A stretch of DNA of 64,000 bases from Parietaria judaica (GCA_954871525.1 OX940861.1:6804842-6868841), one strand, 5' to 3'. Shown: positions 48,518 through 60,847, numbered from the stretch's first letter. Notes: generated by a model from the letters alone, not told the origin. Translations and numbers: made by a program.

Positions 48518-50020
48518 ATGGCAGGCAACAGTGAAAACAACGGCGCGGAGCGCATGGAAGCGCACGAAGAAGAGACAACCAACAGAAGCGAAGAAAACAG
48601 CCGGACCACCGTAGAGGAACTCCGTCAGCAGCTAGAGGAGGCGGCAGCGAGAAATCAGCAACTCGCTGCCCTCCTAGACCACGCGGTCGCTGATGCGAGG
48701 AGGCGATCCCCGCAGAGTCTGATCGCAGGGGCGTCAGCCCCAGGGAGGGAGGAGCCGAATAAGGAGACAGAAGATCAGGCACCACCGCGACTCGGCATCA
48801 ACAAAGTCTTATTCTCGTCTCCCGAGAACACGCCCTTAGGGGAGCGGGGAAGAAGACCCGCACAACAGGAGGCCCAGCAGTAACGCCCCGCCAGGACTCG
48901 CTCGAAACGATGTGTGCACCCACAAACTTGGCGACGAAGCAGCATCAGCAGAGCTTGACGACGGCCGCAGTCGAGGCTAGAATCCAGGAGCGCGTTGACA
49001 GAGCGCTACTCGAGCTAACATCGAGAATAGGGTACTTGACCTCGCAGATGCACAAAGCAACGAGCGCAGCCCCGGAAATCGACAGGCTGGTCGAGGAATC
49101 TAGGCACACCCTTATTTCCTCGCACATCAGCAACGTCAGGATCGATGAAATGCCAAAGATCAAGCCGACCTCGTACAAAGGAACGACAGATCCAAACGCG
49201 CACGTAAAGGCATTCCGAATCGCGACGGGACGAATAAACGCGCGAGGGCCAGAGCGGGAAGCCATCATGTGCCACCTTTTCATCGATAGCCTGCAGGGAC
49301 CAGCCTTGGAATGGTTCGCGAAACTCCCGCCTAACTCCGTCAGCTGCTTCGACCACCTGGTCTCCCACTTCCTACGACACTACTCGATGTACGTGTAAAA
49401 CGAGGTAAACATAACAGACCTTTGGTTGCTAGAGCAGGACGAGGGCGAAACACTCCGAAAATTCATAGGAATGTTCAAGGAGGTCATGGCTCGCGTCTCC
49501 GGACTGGACGACAGTGTCGCCATCCAGGCTCTGAAGCATACATTATGGTTCAAAGCACCCTTCCGGGAGGAGCTAATCAAGACGCGTCCGTCGACGATCG
49601 AGGATGCCATTCACAAAGCTTTCGTATTTGTGCAAATGGAGGAGGAAAGATCAGTGCTGGCGAAGAAGTACGAGTCGAGAAGCAGAGGGAAGCAGCCGGA
49701 GAAAAGGGAGGGCATGGACCAAGGAGAAAACTCGTTGGCAAGAACAAGACGAGGAGATGAAGACAAGCGCGCCTCCAACCAGCAGCGTGCACGGGAGACC
49801 CCTAAGCGAGCAGTATATCAGGTCAAGGAGAAGCGGGACCATGCCGGAGGACGAGGATGCTACGAACGGAAAGCGTGGCCCAAGGACCCGAACAAGTTTT
49901 GTAGCTTCCACAACTTCAAAGGGCATTCCACTGAAGAGTGCGCCATGCTAAAGAAGAGGCTGGCCGAGAAATACGCGAGAAGAGAGATGCCGGGCGTCGA
50001 CCTAGGAAATCCTCGCGGCT
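48518..50020 (+). pseudogene. gag of the second gypsy element, broken
   Basis: Three pieces. 48518-48883 encodes the acidic coiled-coil N-terminus and ends in TAA. 48910-49398 (other frame) holds MHKATSAAPEIDRLVEESR, SLQGPALEWFAKLPPNS and HYSMYV and ends in TAA. 49426-50020 continues in the same frame with LRKFIGMFKEVM, FREELIKTRPSTIEDAI and the knuckle-like FCSFHNFKGHSTEECAML. The stop at 49396-49398 replaces the Gln found in the first element (YVQNE), consistent with CAA to TAA. Coding is then cut by the hAT insertion at 50021 and resumes after 50596. Confidence 0.88.
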
Positions 50021-50596
50021 TAGGGGTGAAACCGGAACCGGGAACCGGGAAATTAGCTTTTTTTCGTCCCTGTTCCGAAAAATCGGGAATTTTTTTTTGG
50101 TCACGGTTCCGGTAACGGTTCCGGTTCTGGTAACGGTTCTCGATTAAAAAATTTCTCGGTTCTGGTTTCGATAACGGTTCCGATTCAAATTTCCCGGTTC
50201 CGATTCCGGTTACGGTTCCATTTCTAAAATTTCCCGGTTCCGATTATTAATTTCCCGGTTCTAAAAGGGTTTGACTTAAAAATGACATGTAGTTTTTGAA
50301 AAATTAGTAACTAAAAATTACACGTATTATAAAAAACGACAATAAAAATATATATTACACTAAATCGACATACTGAAAACTTAAAAATGACATGTAGTTT
50401 AAAATCGGAACCGGTACCTAAAACCGGGAAATATTTTTTAGGTACCGGTTCCGGTTCCCGGTTCTGAAAATCGGGAACCGGGAAGTATCAGTTCCCGGTT
50501 TAAAGCTAAATTTCCCGGATTTTTTGAAAAATCGGTCCGGGACCGGTACCGAAACCAGGACAAAACCGGGAAACGGTTACAAATTTTTCACCCCTA
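50021..50596. mobile_element. Non-autonomous hAT-type element inserted in gag
   Basis: 576 bp with ends TAGGGGTGAA and TTCACCCCTA (perfect 10-bp TIR). Flanks TCGCGGCT (50013-50020) and TCGCGACC (50597-50604) agree at 6 of 8 positions, a decayed 8-bp duplication. The interior is full of GGTTCCGGTT/AACCGGGAA motifs. A related left end (AGGGGTGAAAGCGGG) lies at 62899. Confidence 0.85.
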
Positions 50597-50771
50597 TCGC
50601 GACCAATGGGGAGATCACCGACGACAGTACTGACTGGAGGAACCAGCAAGGGAAGGAGGAAGTGGTCAGCCCCGGCAAGGGAGGAACCCGACGGCCGATC
50701 AGGCGACGGTCCAGCACGCCGGGTGAGACTCTGACGCCAACGAACCCTCGAGGACGAGGAAAACAATAGAA

Positions 50772-51410
50772 GTGATCATGGGAGGGTCGCACCTATGCGA
50801 CGACTCCGTCAACAGCATCAAGGCCCATCAGAGAAGGGCGAGGGAGCACAATCGAGGAGACATCGCGATGGCCGGGACCGGGACAGAGATAGCCTTCGTC
50901 GACGACGAATCTTGCGCCGACCCACACGACGACGCGTTAGTCCTTTCGTTGGGCGTCGGCAATTGCGATGACAGCCGAATCCTCATCGACAATGGGAGTT
51001 CGGTGGATGTTATCTTTCACGACGCCCTCAAGAAAATGGAGATCGATGGGATCGAGATACAGGGAAAGCCACGAATTGTTTCGGGCTTCAATGGTGACGT
51101 CGCCACATCACTCGGAACGGTCAGCGTGCCGATATGCGCGGGAAGCGTCAATAAGATGACAACGCTAATGGTGCTCGATTGCCCGTCGATCTTCAACATG
51201 ATCCTCGAGCGACCGTGGATACACTCCATGAGGGCCGTCCCATCAACATACCACCAGACCATCAAATTCTCCGGTAAAGAAGGAAAGGTGGAAAAGGTGA
51301 AAAGGGAACAAGGACGCCTACAGGACTTGTTACTTAATGAGCTACCGAACGACAGTGCGAGAAGAAGAGCCACGTATAAAATCCATGAATCGTACAGTAC
51401 CTCGATTTAA
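50772..51410 (+). pseudogene. Protease region of the second gypsy element
   Basis: Contains SRILIDNGSSVDVIF and MILERPWIHSMRAVPSTYH, matching the first element's retropepsin region (ILVDNGSSVDVIF, IILGRPWIHSM). The second block reads ILERPW, a change from ILGRPW. The frame ends shortly after, where element homology stops, so RT is missing. Confidence 0.82.
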
Positions 51411-52567
51411 TTTTCAAAAATTAAATAGGAAATATCCTTAATTTTAGCCACGTATAAAATTTGTAACTAGATATTAATATTAATACTTTTTAAATATTAA
51501 ACGTGATAATGACTATTAACATGGAAATAGTTTGTAAATTCTAACGAATTAACAGATAATATTAACTATACTTGCTATTAACATGGAAAGTATTTTAATA
51601 AATACATAATCTTTATAAAACTCGAATGATAATTAAAATACAGTTGTATTATAATACATTTAATTTGATTAACACGTTAACTCTCAATACAGCTGTATTA
51701 TAATACATTTAAATACATATTAGCGTCGTTATTTATGGTTAATACATGTTATTCTTTTAAAAAAAATAATAATTATTCACACGTACTAACGTTGTTAATT
51801 TTGGTTTATAAGCGTTATTCTTTTATATTTCATTATTCACGCATATTTAACACTGTTAATCTTTGTGACATAACGTTATTCCTTTATATTATAAGTCATT
51901 CATTCATATTAACGTTGTTAATTATGTTCAATTAACGTTGTAATTATTGGTTAATAAAACTTTCTAAGTATTACAATATGAATAAAACTCTAGTAATATG
52001 AGTAAAAAAAGGTTAATACTTATATACAGTATCGTAAAAACTCTATTAATTATGAATTTTTTTGATTTTGGTATTTCCTAATTTTAGGGGATTTTTAAAT
52101 TCAAATCTAATTTTCATATTTTATTAAATATTAAATTCAAATTCATTAGTGCAAAGGAATTTCGTTAATTATATTTGGTTATGCTTAAATATAAACCATA
52201 AATTGGCATGGTTATAGTCATTAATATGATTAATTAACTATGCTTAAATATAAACCAAAAGTTGGCTATTTAATAAATATCAATTTTCTATTTGACTAAT
52301 ACGCTATAATGCCCATATATATATAAAACAAAGGAAAAATGAAGAACAAATGTAATAGCCATCGAGAAAGCACACTTATATGCAAGAAACTTTAAAGTTA
52401 ACACTCACTAGAACCATTATTCCAAAAGCGAAATATGCAAATGAGAGTCTCTAACCTTCTTCGACAACAATCGATGACAGTAGAAATTAGTATTACAATG
52501 CAAGATCAGTCCTGCTTTGTTTAGTATGTGCGAAGAAATGCTCGTCAAACGAAGAAGAAAGACCCTG

Positions 52568-52601
<34 letters not shown>

Positions 52602-53042
52602 GAGAAAATGGAGAACAAGTGTAATAGCCATTAAGAAAGCACATTTATGTGCCAGAAATTAATTCTAGTTTTATTTTTATTTATTAAAAAAGAGAGTAAA
52701 AATAATAGAAAAATAAAAGAAAGGAATTTGCACAAATTCTATTCCAGACTAAAATACTATTTGTTCTGCTCTGTAATTCATTCTCATCTTAGTGTAAGTA
52801 AATCGATTTCTGATGCCCGCATGTTAAGAGAACCTTTGCCTTAGTGCTAACAAGATGCCGAGTCGAGCTGTAGGTCTGTGTGAGGCTTTCGGCTTAGCCC
52901 AATTTATGTCAGACTTGGATTAAAACAATTGCTTTGAAGTTTGCCTTAAGATAAGAAGATTAGGGGGATATTTTCTCTCCGTAGACCATGGATTCATTAG
53001 CCATTGGACAATCAAGGAAAATAATAATAATAATAATAATAA
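51411..53042. other. AT-rich DNA with an ~85-bp direct duplication
   Basis: No gene. 52312-52398 and 52580-52665 share about 85 bp (GTAATAGCCAT, GAAAGCACA, ATG(C/T)(A/G)AGAAA), each preceded by a TA repeat. The (AT)n run at 52567-52594 is a microsatellite. Confidence 0.55.
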
Positions 53043-55133
53043 TCTATAAATATTAAAAGGGGGAACTACAAGATGATGTGGCATATTAAAATTAAAGGAT
53101 TGAGAATTTTCACAACATCATAGTATTCTAAGATCAAAGGATTGAGAATTCTTTTTTTTTTCTTTCTATATTTTTGAATTTCTTTTATATAAAAATCACA
53201 CAAATAATGAATTATAAAGATGTCTTTAAAGTTTTTGATGTTAATATCATTTATTTTGTTGAACATGAAAAGCCAATTCTAAAATGTGTAATGAATATGA
53301 GACCATACTAATTGCTTCATTCATGAGCTAATTAAATAATATATCTTAAGGGTTACTACACAAGTCAATGGAAGTTAAAAAGCCCTTCTACTTATACGTT
53401 AACAAATATTCGCTTCATTTTCTTTTTTGTGTTGTCTTCTACTTAAAAGAATAATATTTTTTGTTAACAAATACGTTAACAAATATTTCGAGTTTAATGT
53501 TGTGTAGTCTTCCAATAATGTGTATATATATTAATACTTTGTTCCTTCACTGCGTAAATTTAATATGTTATTTTGATTTTGATTCTTTTTTTTTTCTTCC
53601 CATTTGCCGAGCAAACGAACTCACCGATCCTCTCCACCTTCAACTCGAAACCCTCTCGACCCTCAATGATGTCGTTTACTGGCTCTGCAACCTCATGATA
53701 GATAATGGACAAAGGGATTAATCGGCTCCCAGCCAACAAAATTGTAAGTACATTTTGTGTTGATATTTTTTACGTAAAAAAATTGTTCTTTGAAAAGTTA
53801 TTTTTTGCTTTTATTTTAAGATTTTTAGGATAGGAGATAACGTTTGTGTCTTGGGCCACCATCATATATATTATATATATAATATTTGGTGAAATTATTT
53901 TTTGCTAATGTACTAGAAGAAATTGTAATAGCCATTTGGAAACTGAACATCATACTATGTTTGTTTTTATGGCCGATGAGACGTGTATTCTCGGTCACAA
54001 AACAGTCAAGTCGCTCAACATTTCCCAATAGTAAGTCTTTTAGCCATTAATATTATATGTTTAATTTGAGGCTAATAATTATGCTCTCTTATATAAACTT
54101 GATTTTGGTAACATCTTCTTCACGAAGACTTCATGTATGTTCCCTTTGTTATTGTAGTGGCTCTTTTTATTTACTATAATTTTCTTTTGTTTGGCTTATT
54201 CAAAGTCGTTCTATACTATTAACTATTAAGCTAGAGTATATGTTTTTAGCAAAGTGAACATTATTAGTAACTTATTATTGTAGATAAAAGGACTACATAT
54301 CTTTTTTTTTTTGCTTGTTTCTCATTCTATACATCTGATCATAATATGTTTTTTCGGAAATAATTTTGGGCTTTGATTTTCCTTTCGAATATTTATAATT
54401 TTTTTGGTATCATGTTTTTTCTTCTTCTAATTTTTCTGTGATTGGATCTTTCAGACATGTTCGATCTATATAGACAACCTCATCAAAATTATTTTATAGT
54501 TTATTACTTTGAAGTTGAACCTTTCCCACAAATTTAGAATTACAATTTGGAGATTCAAATCATTTACTTGCCTCGCTACAAAACTCGGGTATATAAGGCT
54601 TTCGAAACACCCTCTACGTTGACAATAGAATAGGAAACGATATATAAAATAGCTCAATGACACGTGTTCATAAATATCGTATAACAAAATAAGTTTTGTG
54701 TATTTATTATGTTGTGGACAGTATCGGTCTTACACCCGAATTGCAGCTTCACTCAACCACACATTATCGTTTGCTTCCTTCGTCGAATCGCAGTGAACTT
54801 CTATTTTTTTTTTTTTATTATTACATTATGCAGTTTTTTGGTATTGCAAACCATGTCTTGCTTTTATGTTGTTTTGTATAGGTAGTTGTAATTTTTGGTG
54901 TAACGATAGTCTGGATCATAAAAATTGTTAGAATTACCTTTGGTAAATTACCTTTGCTTCATAACGAACTTTTAGCAAGTTCGTGTTCCTTCAACTCAAT
55001 CTTTATCATATTAATCAATTTATTTTTGCACATATGAAAAAGACTTAGTTTTCAAATACTTAGGTTTATGTTTGTAAACTTCAACTCAATCTTCATTTGA
55101 CCATTTTTCCTCAACCAATCATATTTTTTATAG

Positions 55134-55172
<39 letters not shown>

Positions 55173-55259
55173 AAACTTGAAAAAATGACCTCCAAAATGC
55201 AAGTTCTACCCGTTTTGTTCCCCGATTTAATGTTTCTGAAAAATTATTCCCCGAATTGT

Positions 55260-56000
55260 CTCTTACCTTTTTTATTCCCAAAATACCCTTTTTACCACCA
55301 ACTGTCTAAGTTCAAGAGGAAAACTGTCAAACCCCAGAAAACTATCTAACTTAAAACAAACTGTTTACCCCGTAAGAGAAAACAATCTAACTTTATGTAT
55401 AAAACTATCCGACACTAAAATTTACGTTTTGATGACGGGGGATAAAACTAACCTTCTTGACACTAAGTTGTCAAAGTGTCTAACTTCAAGATGAAAACTA
55501 TCTAACTTTACGAGGAAAACTGTCTACACAAAGTTGCAATATTTTGTGAAACTAACCAACTGTCTAACTTCAAGAGGAAAACTATCAAACTTTACCCAGA
55601 CTGTCTACCCCAAAAGAGAAAACCATCAAACTTTATGTGAAAAACTATCCAACATAGAAATTAACGTTTTGATGAAGCGAATAAAATTACCTTCTTTTTT
55701 TTTTACCATAAATCCCTTAAGTGTCAACATTAATGGTGTAAACTATCTAAGCTAATCTGAAAAACTGTCTACATTTCCTTGCAATTTTTTCCAACAGGAA
55801 AAAAGTGTCTAACCGGAGGAAAATAACAATCTAACCGTAGCTTAAAAACTGTCCTCCAGATCCTGGTATTTTTTTTTTAAACAGAAAATGTGTCTACCTA
55901 GATGAGCAAAACACTCAAACTTGTTATAGAAAACTGTCCACCCCTCAAAATTGTCTACCTTGATAGGAAAAACTGTCAAATTTTATGTAAAAAACTTTCT
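55260..56000. repeat. Irregular array of AACTGTCTAAC-type motifs
   Basis: About twenty loosely spaced copies of AAACTGTCTA(A/C)C or AAACTATC(A/T)AAC occur with AAGAGGAAAA and CCCC spacers, at intervals of 25-40 bp. It has no protein-coding sense. A short related stretch is at 57180-57240. Confidence 0.7.
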
Positions 56001-56541
56001 AAAAGGGTATTATGTAATACGTATCCAGATATGTATATTATTTAGCATATTCATCATGCAACAAATAAAGCGCGTGCGCATATACCCTTTGTTTATTACA
56101 TTTATTCAAGCCGTACAACTCAATATGTATCACGTATGTACCTCTAAGCCATATCTTAATACACTTCTAAATTAGATGACTTTGGTTTCATAAATTAATA
56201 ATGTCAAGACTTTGGATATGTTATATATACTATTTAATATAATTAATGAACTATTGTAACATGTTAAATTGATAATTGTAGTTTCTCTTTAGTGAAATTA
56301 TAAATGTAAATAATATATATATTGATGTAGTGATAATATGATTATGGCTTTTAACGTTTAAAAATTTAGTATCAATTTAGCTATTTGATCATAATAATTT
56401 CAAGTATTTATAAAGCTACTAAATACAAATAATATTGAGCTTACAGTGATATCGAGGCTTCAACAACAAGCCTACAAACACCGTATACGGCAAAGTGAAA
56501 CGATTTGTACATCATATATGATTGATGTTAATAATTTATAT

Positions 56542-56659
56542 AACCAAGCAAGCTTGGCCTAGTGGTAACTCCACTGCACCTTTATTCAAGAGGTCACGGG
56601 TTCAAACCTCGTGGGACTCAAATGAGTGCGAGAGTGCATTCTAACCTTGACCGATAGTG

Positions 56660-56690
<31 letters not shown>

Positions 56691-56691
56691 A
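56542..56691 (+). mobile_element. tRNA-derived SINE
   Basis: Head with A-box TTGGCCTAGTGGTAACTC and B-box GGGTTCAAACCTC, then a short body and a tail of about 20 C followed by 11 A. Flanking 10-bp near-repeats TAATTTATAT (56532-56541) and TAGTTTATAT (56692-56701). The C-run next to the A-tail is unusual. Confidence 0.72.
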
Positions 56692-57083
56692 TAGTTTATA
56701 TGTACGGTACATCGATAATACATATATAAAAGATATCAGTGGTTTTAAACTTATATTATTCTTTGGTGTATATAATTTTTCTTACTTTCTATAGTTTTTT
56801 AAATGTAATATTGTGCATACTTTAAAAATCTATATGTCTCTCTGTTTATAAATAATTTAATGACGACCGAATGAAGAAACCGATAATTTAAAAACTCTTT
56901 ATACCATTTTAGAGCAAAGCATTAATCATTTACAATATTTTATCGTTACCGCGCAAAGCGCGGTGTCCTTCCACTAGTATGTAATTGAAGAAGATATTAA
57001 AAGGTAGAATATTGTGGTTAAAAAATGTAGGAAAATAGGAATCATCTATTCTTCACGTTTGCCAAGTCATGTTAGAAAAACTT

Positions 57084-57328
57084 TCCATATATATATATAT
57101 ATAGGGAAACTTCAATTTGTATGCCCCAATAGGTATGTTTGAACGAAATTATTCCCGATTTTAATAAATTTCAAAAGTATGCCCCAAAAGTGTTTGACTT
57201 AAAGGCCAAAAGTGTCCAAAAGAATTTAAACAGTTTACGATCAAACTAATCAATTTATTTAACATTTAATCTAAATTAATAAAAAAAATATACCACGCCA
57301 CCGCGCGAAGCGCGGTGCCGTCCACTAG
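57084..57328 (+). mobile_element. Short Helitron or Helitron 3' end
   Basis: Perfect 8-bp stem with GAA loop (CACCGCGC/GCGCGGTG, 57299-57317), then CCGTCCACTAG ending at 57328 and a host T. The TA-run followed by GGGAAACTTC near 57090 is a candidate 5' end, but the expected flanking A is not there. Confidence 0.6.
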
Positions 57329-57719
57329 TTTATGTAAAATTTCAGTTTAAAAGTTCAAATTTAATTGTAGGAAGCTATTCCTAAAACTTCATTAAACTAT
57401 TACTTAATAAGCCATTAAATTCAATTTAATAATATTTTTGTAATTAATTGGTATTATTAAATTATTAAAAGTGCAAAGTGCACTTTTAATATCATTTTGT
57501 TTTATTGCTAAAAAAATGAAAACACGCCATTTCTGAATTACAGACTTGCACCGTTTCTTACGTATCACAATTGTGCATTAAGGTATTTCCACAATTCACA
57601 CAAATTTTAAACCCATTAAGTATAACATCTTCTTTAATATTGAACAATCATTTCATTATATCCTTAAAAATGGTTCCCACAAGACTAAGGTCGCTTGATA
57701 TTTTGGTATAACTTCTCAA

Positions 57720-57790
57720 CTAGTGGAAACACCGCGCGTTGCGCAGATGCGGAAGTTTTTTGTTTATAAATTTGATGAAAATATTAAACT
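57720..57790 (-). mobile_element. Helitron 3' end in inverted orientation
   Basis: On the minus strand GCGCAACGCGCGGTG forms a short hairpin, followed by TTTCCA and CTAG (57723-57720), then host T. The element should extend to the right; I did not find its 5' end. Confidence 0.55.
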
Positions 57791-58141
57791 ATCCTGCTTT
57801 TTAGGCAATGTATATAAATAAATATATAATTAAGAGGATTTTTAATTAATGACGTGTTTTATAGGGTTACCACATATATATAATGTAGAACAAAGGAATG
57901 AAAAGAAAGTTACACCTGAAAATTGTATGCGATTTTTTAAAGATTTTTGGATGTTTTTGTGTTCTTTAAACTGTGTTATTGCAATATATGAGGATAAACA
58001 ACACTACTATTTTTTTTTGAAGGATAAACAACACTACTATTAACAATGTGTGACCTACCCATAACTATTTCAAACACAAATGTTGAAGACACGTCATACT
58101 TTTCTTAGAGATAAAAACTATTACTTCCATCTCCTTCTGTT

Positions 58142-58239
58142 TTTTTTTTGAAGACAGCTTTGCTGCAGTGGGGATCGAACCCACGACCTCCACTTTGGAG
58201 GTAGTGTGGAATTACCACTAGGCTATCCTAGCAACCACT
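58142..58239 (-). mobile_element. tRNA-derived SINE
   Basis: Minus strand: A-box TAGCCTAGTGGTAATTCC, B-box GGGTTCGATCCCC, and an A-tail (T-run at 58142-58149). Perfect 10-bp target duplication TCCTTCTGTT (58132-58141 and 58240-58249). No complete cloverleaf. Confidence 0.8.
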
Positions 58240-58249
58240 TCCTTCTGTT

Positions 58250-59055
58250 ATTTCTATTTGCTCCAAACTTGTTAATAATGGAGACATTTGATCAGTAAAG
58301 ATTGTTCTTAGTTGCTAATACACAATTATTTTAAGATAAAGCAAAAAATATATATTTTTTAATCATTCTTTTAAAAAGAGTATTGATCGTGATTTGATTT
58401 TGGGACAATGTATATGAATCTTTTTCAAAGACATGCCTAACTTTTTATAGTAAATAAAATATAGCCAAAATTAATTCCAAATTTATCGATACCTTTTTGG
58501 GAGGCTTAAATAAAAATAATGTAGGGACCGATAACGAAGCTTCATTACATGTCATAAATTGTCATTACTTAATACATTTAGAAATATTTTAGAAATTTCA
58601 CATTTTATTAATCTTATCAATTTAGTATATACTCTCAAAATATGATCATAAAAACATCAAGAACAAAAACATCAACCCTAATCAACAAAACCAATTACGA
58701 AGTATTATTAGGATCAGCGCCGACGCATTCAAACCACGGAACAATCTCTGTGTTATAATTTCTTGGACAATAAAGAATTCTAACATTGATGTTGGTTTAG
58801 TTTGCAATTTTTTTTATCTTACATTTTTATAATAATATGATTGAGTATTTTTTTTTTCTTTTGTTTTTGTTCATCAACTAATGATATCCTTAGAAACTCT
58901 AATAACTCCAAATATTAAAGCCGAATTTATAAAAAAGTTTTGTTATAAAATTAAGTTTACTTTTTTATCAACATACACAAAATAAGATAACGTTATTTTT
59001 TTTTATGGATCACATGAATCTTCAACACCAAAATAAGGAAATGTATATGAATAAG
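58250..59055. other. AT-rich intergenic DNA
   Basis: No gene or repeat end seen. Confidence 0.5.
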
Positions 59056-59400
59056 TGTTGGGTGTGAAGCCTAATCTACACGGAAGCGCTACCGAGACCC
59101 GACGCAGAACTGTCAAGCTGATTGACTTTTCACACAGGTTATTTGCCCTAGGTTTATTTTTCGCTTATAAGGATTGTAGCCGTCATTAGTGCGTTCTGTA
59201 GCTCAAATTGAGAGAGGCGAGATTGAGGGTGTAACCAGAAACTCCGATTGAGAGATTAATAGTGGATCGAGATTTACATGCGGTAAGTGGACGTACCTCC
59301 TACACTGGGAACGAACCACTATAATTCTGGTGTCGATTTCAATTTCGTTTATCGCTTTTATCCTTTTTTTGAATTGCGAATTAGGGCAAAATTCCTAACA
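59056..59400 (+). repeat. LTR-like sequence related to the solo LTR in ALDH intron 1
   Basis: Starts TGTTGGGTGTGAAGCC and ends TTCCTAACA. Shares CTAATCTACAC, GAGACCCG and GAACCACTATAAT with 32946-33253. It has about 50 extra bp before the 3' part. The flanks ATAAG and TGAAA do not match, so it may be recombined or part of a deleted element. Confidence 0.6.
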
Positions 59401-60650
59401 TGAAAAGAAGAAAGTGTTTGTGTAAAAGAAAAAAAAATTATGCAAATAATATTACGTACTACATGATCTATAAATCCTTCTTTTTTTTTTCCTACTCAAC
59501 TTAAATATATTCACGTTTTAAATTTACTTATTTCTTGCATTCATTATGTATACATAATATTTAGTATGCATTTACGTATTTTCAATTTTAGTACGAAAGA
59601 CTTTTCATGTTATTGAGGATTAACATAAATGTTTTTTAATGCATATTCATAATTAGCTCTAATGTTCTCTCTATATAACACTTCAATATGACTCTCAGTA
59701 GAGCGCCTACTTCGGGACCATGTGGTTATCTCTCGTGTTCCTCTTGGCGGAGCCATAACCGTCGGCAATCCACGATCCTCTATGTCAATCGCAGTGCTGA
59801 AAAAGAAAGCAAATTGACGTTGCATATAAATGTATTATATGCCACGTATAATACAATGTATTATATATTGATATTCATTGTGTAAATTAATGTATTGATT
59901 AAAATATATATGTAATGTGCATTTGCTATTAAATTATGATTGAAAATTTTAAATTCTTATCTTTACCTTACATGAAAAACTATAAATTCATCGTTAAGAA
60001 ATTGATTAATTTGATATATGTGTTTGTACGAAGAGACATACATAAAAATATAACTCAACACTTGTTCAAGTTTTGTTAGATGATGTAAATGATGCTTTCT
60101 TTTTAGTTTTTATATATGGAATTAATCATACGTATTAAACTAATTGGCTAAATAGCTATTCTACTCAAATAATTTTTCATGTAGAAAAAATAAAGTAAGT
60201 CCAAAATTGATAAGGAAAATTGGCAGTAAGATCCTGCATTTAAAATCATCGATGATTTATACAAAAATATAAATAATCAATCAAATAATACTGCAACTAA
60301 ATATCTTCGTACGTATTAAAGAACTGATGAAGTATTTTGATGGTCAACTGAATATCGATGTGTTTTTCCATACATTTTTCCTCAATCAAGTACATAGATT
60401 CCCACAAAGATAATAGAAGATACATTTATCATAGATAAAAGCACTTATTAGGATGCAGATGATTACACCTCTATCGTCAGAGGTTTCGGAGGTATATCGT
60501 CGATCGTGCGAACCACAAATCACAGAATTGCGTTGTTGAATGCAGCCACGTGGAGTTGTCCAAGCATTGAAGCTCAAAGTGTGATCATTGACGAAAAAAA
60601 AACCTGCAAAACAGTGCTCTGCTTTGTCAAATGACCCTTATTAATAAAAT
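59401..60650. other. AT-rich DNA with GC-richer islands of unknown origin
   Basis: Two islands (59690-59800 and 60450-60580) have open minus-strand frames, for example GLPTVMAPPRGTREITTWSR at the first. I recognise neither; they may be gene fragments. The second contains GCCACGTGG at 60546-60554. Confidence 0.35.
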
Positions 60651-60656
60651 AATAAT

Positions 60657-60710
60657 TACGTGGCATGCCACGTGGCGGCTAAGTGCCATGTGGCATGCCA
60701 CATGGCAAAG
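60657..60710. repeat. Paired palindromes CGTGGCATGCCACG and ATGTGGCATGCCACAT
   Basis: Two adjacent perfect palindromes 30 bp apart sharing the core TGGCATGCCA. The first carries a CACGTG at its right edge. They may form cruciforms or be transposon subterminal repeats. Confidence 0.65.
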
Positions 60711-60794
60711 GCTAATAGCCACATGGACAAATATTCTCGGTCAGCTCCCAAATGCCGAGTTTGGGTACTTTTGCCGCCATTTATGGAGGTTGTA

Positions 60795-60847
60795 TACACA
60801 GCAGAGCATTTGACCAAAGGTTGGGTCTTTTTGCCGCAATTAACCCT
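60795..60847. mobile_element. Mutator-like TIR fragment
   Basis: TTGACCAAAGGTTG, then TTGCCGCAATTAACCC, matches the right TIR of the MULE at 35396-36195. I found no partner TIR nearby. Confidence 0.6.

Larger units (their letters stand above)
47674..51410 (+). mobile_element. Second Ty3/gypsy element, truncated and nested
   Basis: 5' LTR (47674-48458), primer-binding region (48460-48479), broken gag (48518-50020 and 50597-50770) and protease region (50772-51410). The reverse transcriptase, integrase and 3' LTR are absent; the sequence turns into AT-rich DNA at about 51380-51410. A hAT-type element splits gag. Domain order and motifs match the element at 1-5115, but the two are clearly diverged. 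Confidence 0.9.
53043..56977 (+). mobile_element. Helitron (non-autonomous), probable
   Basis: 5' end TCTATAAATATTAAAAGG with downstream GATGATGTGGC, matching the Helitron at 22745. 3' end: 7-bp stem ACCGCGC/GCGCGGT (56948-56964), then CTAG at 56974-56977. Host junction A (53042) and T (56978). A second Helitron-like 5' start (TA run then GGAAACTT) near 55135 could instead pair with this 3' end, so the left limit is uncertain. Internal open fragments (for example ELTDPLHLQLETLSTL near 53620 and MADETCILGHKTVKSL near 53970) could be captured exons; I do not recognise them. Confidence 0.65.

Noticed and set aside
48510..49368. Minus-strand frames over the second gypsy element
   Set aside because: Antisense to gag; no independent motifs.
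59610..59825. 71-residue minus-strand frame in a GC-richer island
   Set aside because: Not recognised, no splice context, and no partner exons; noted only as a possible gene fragment.
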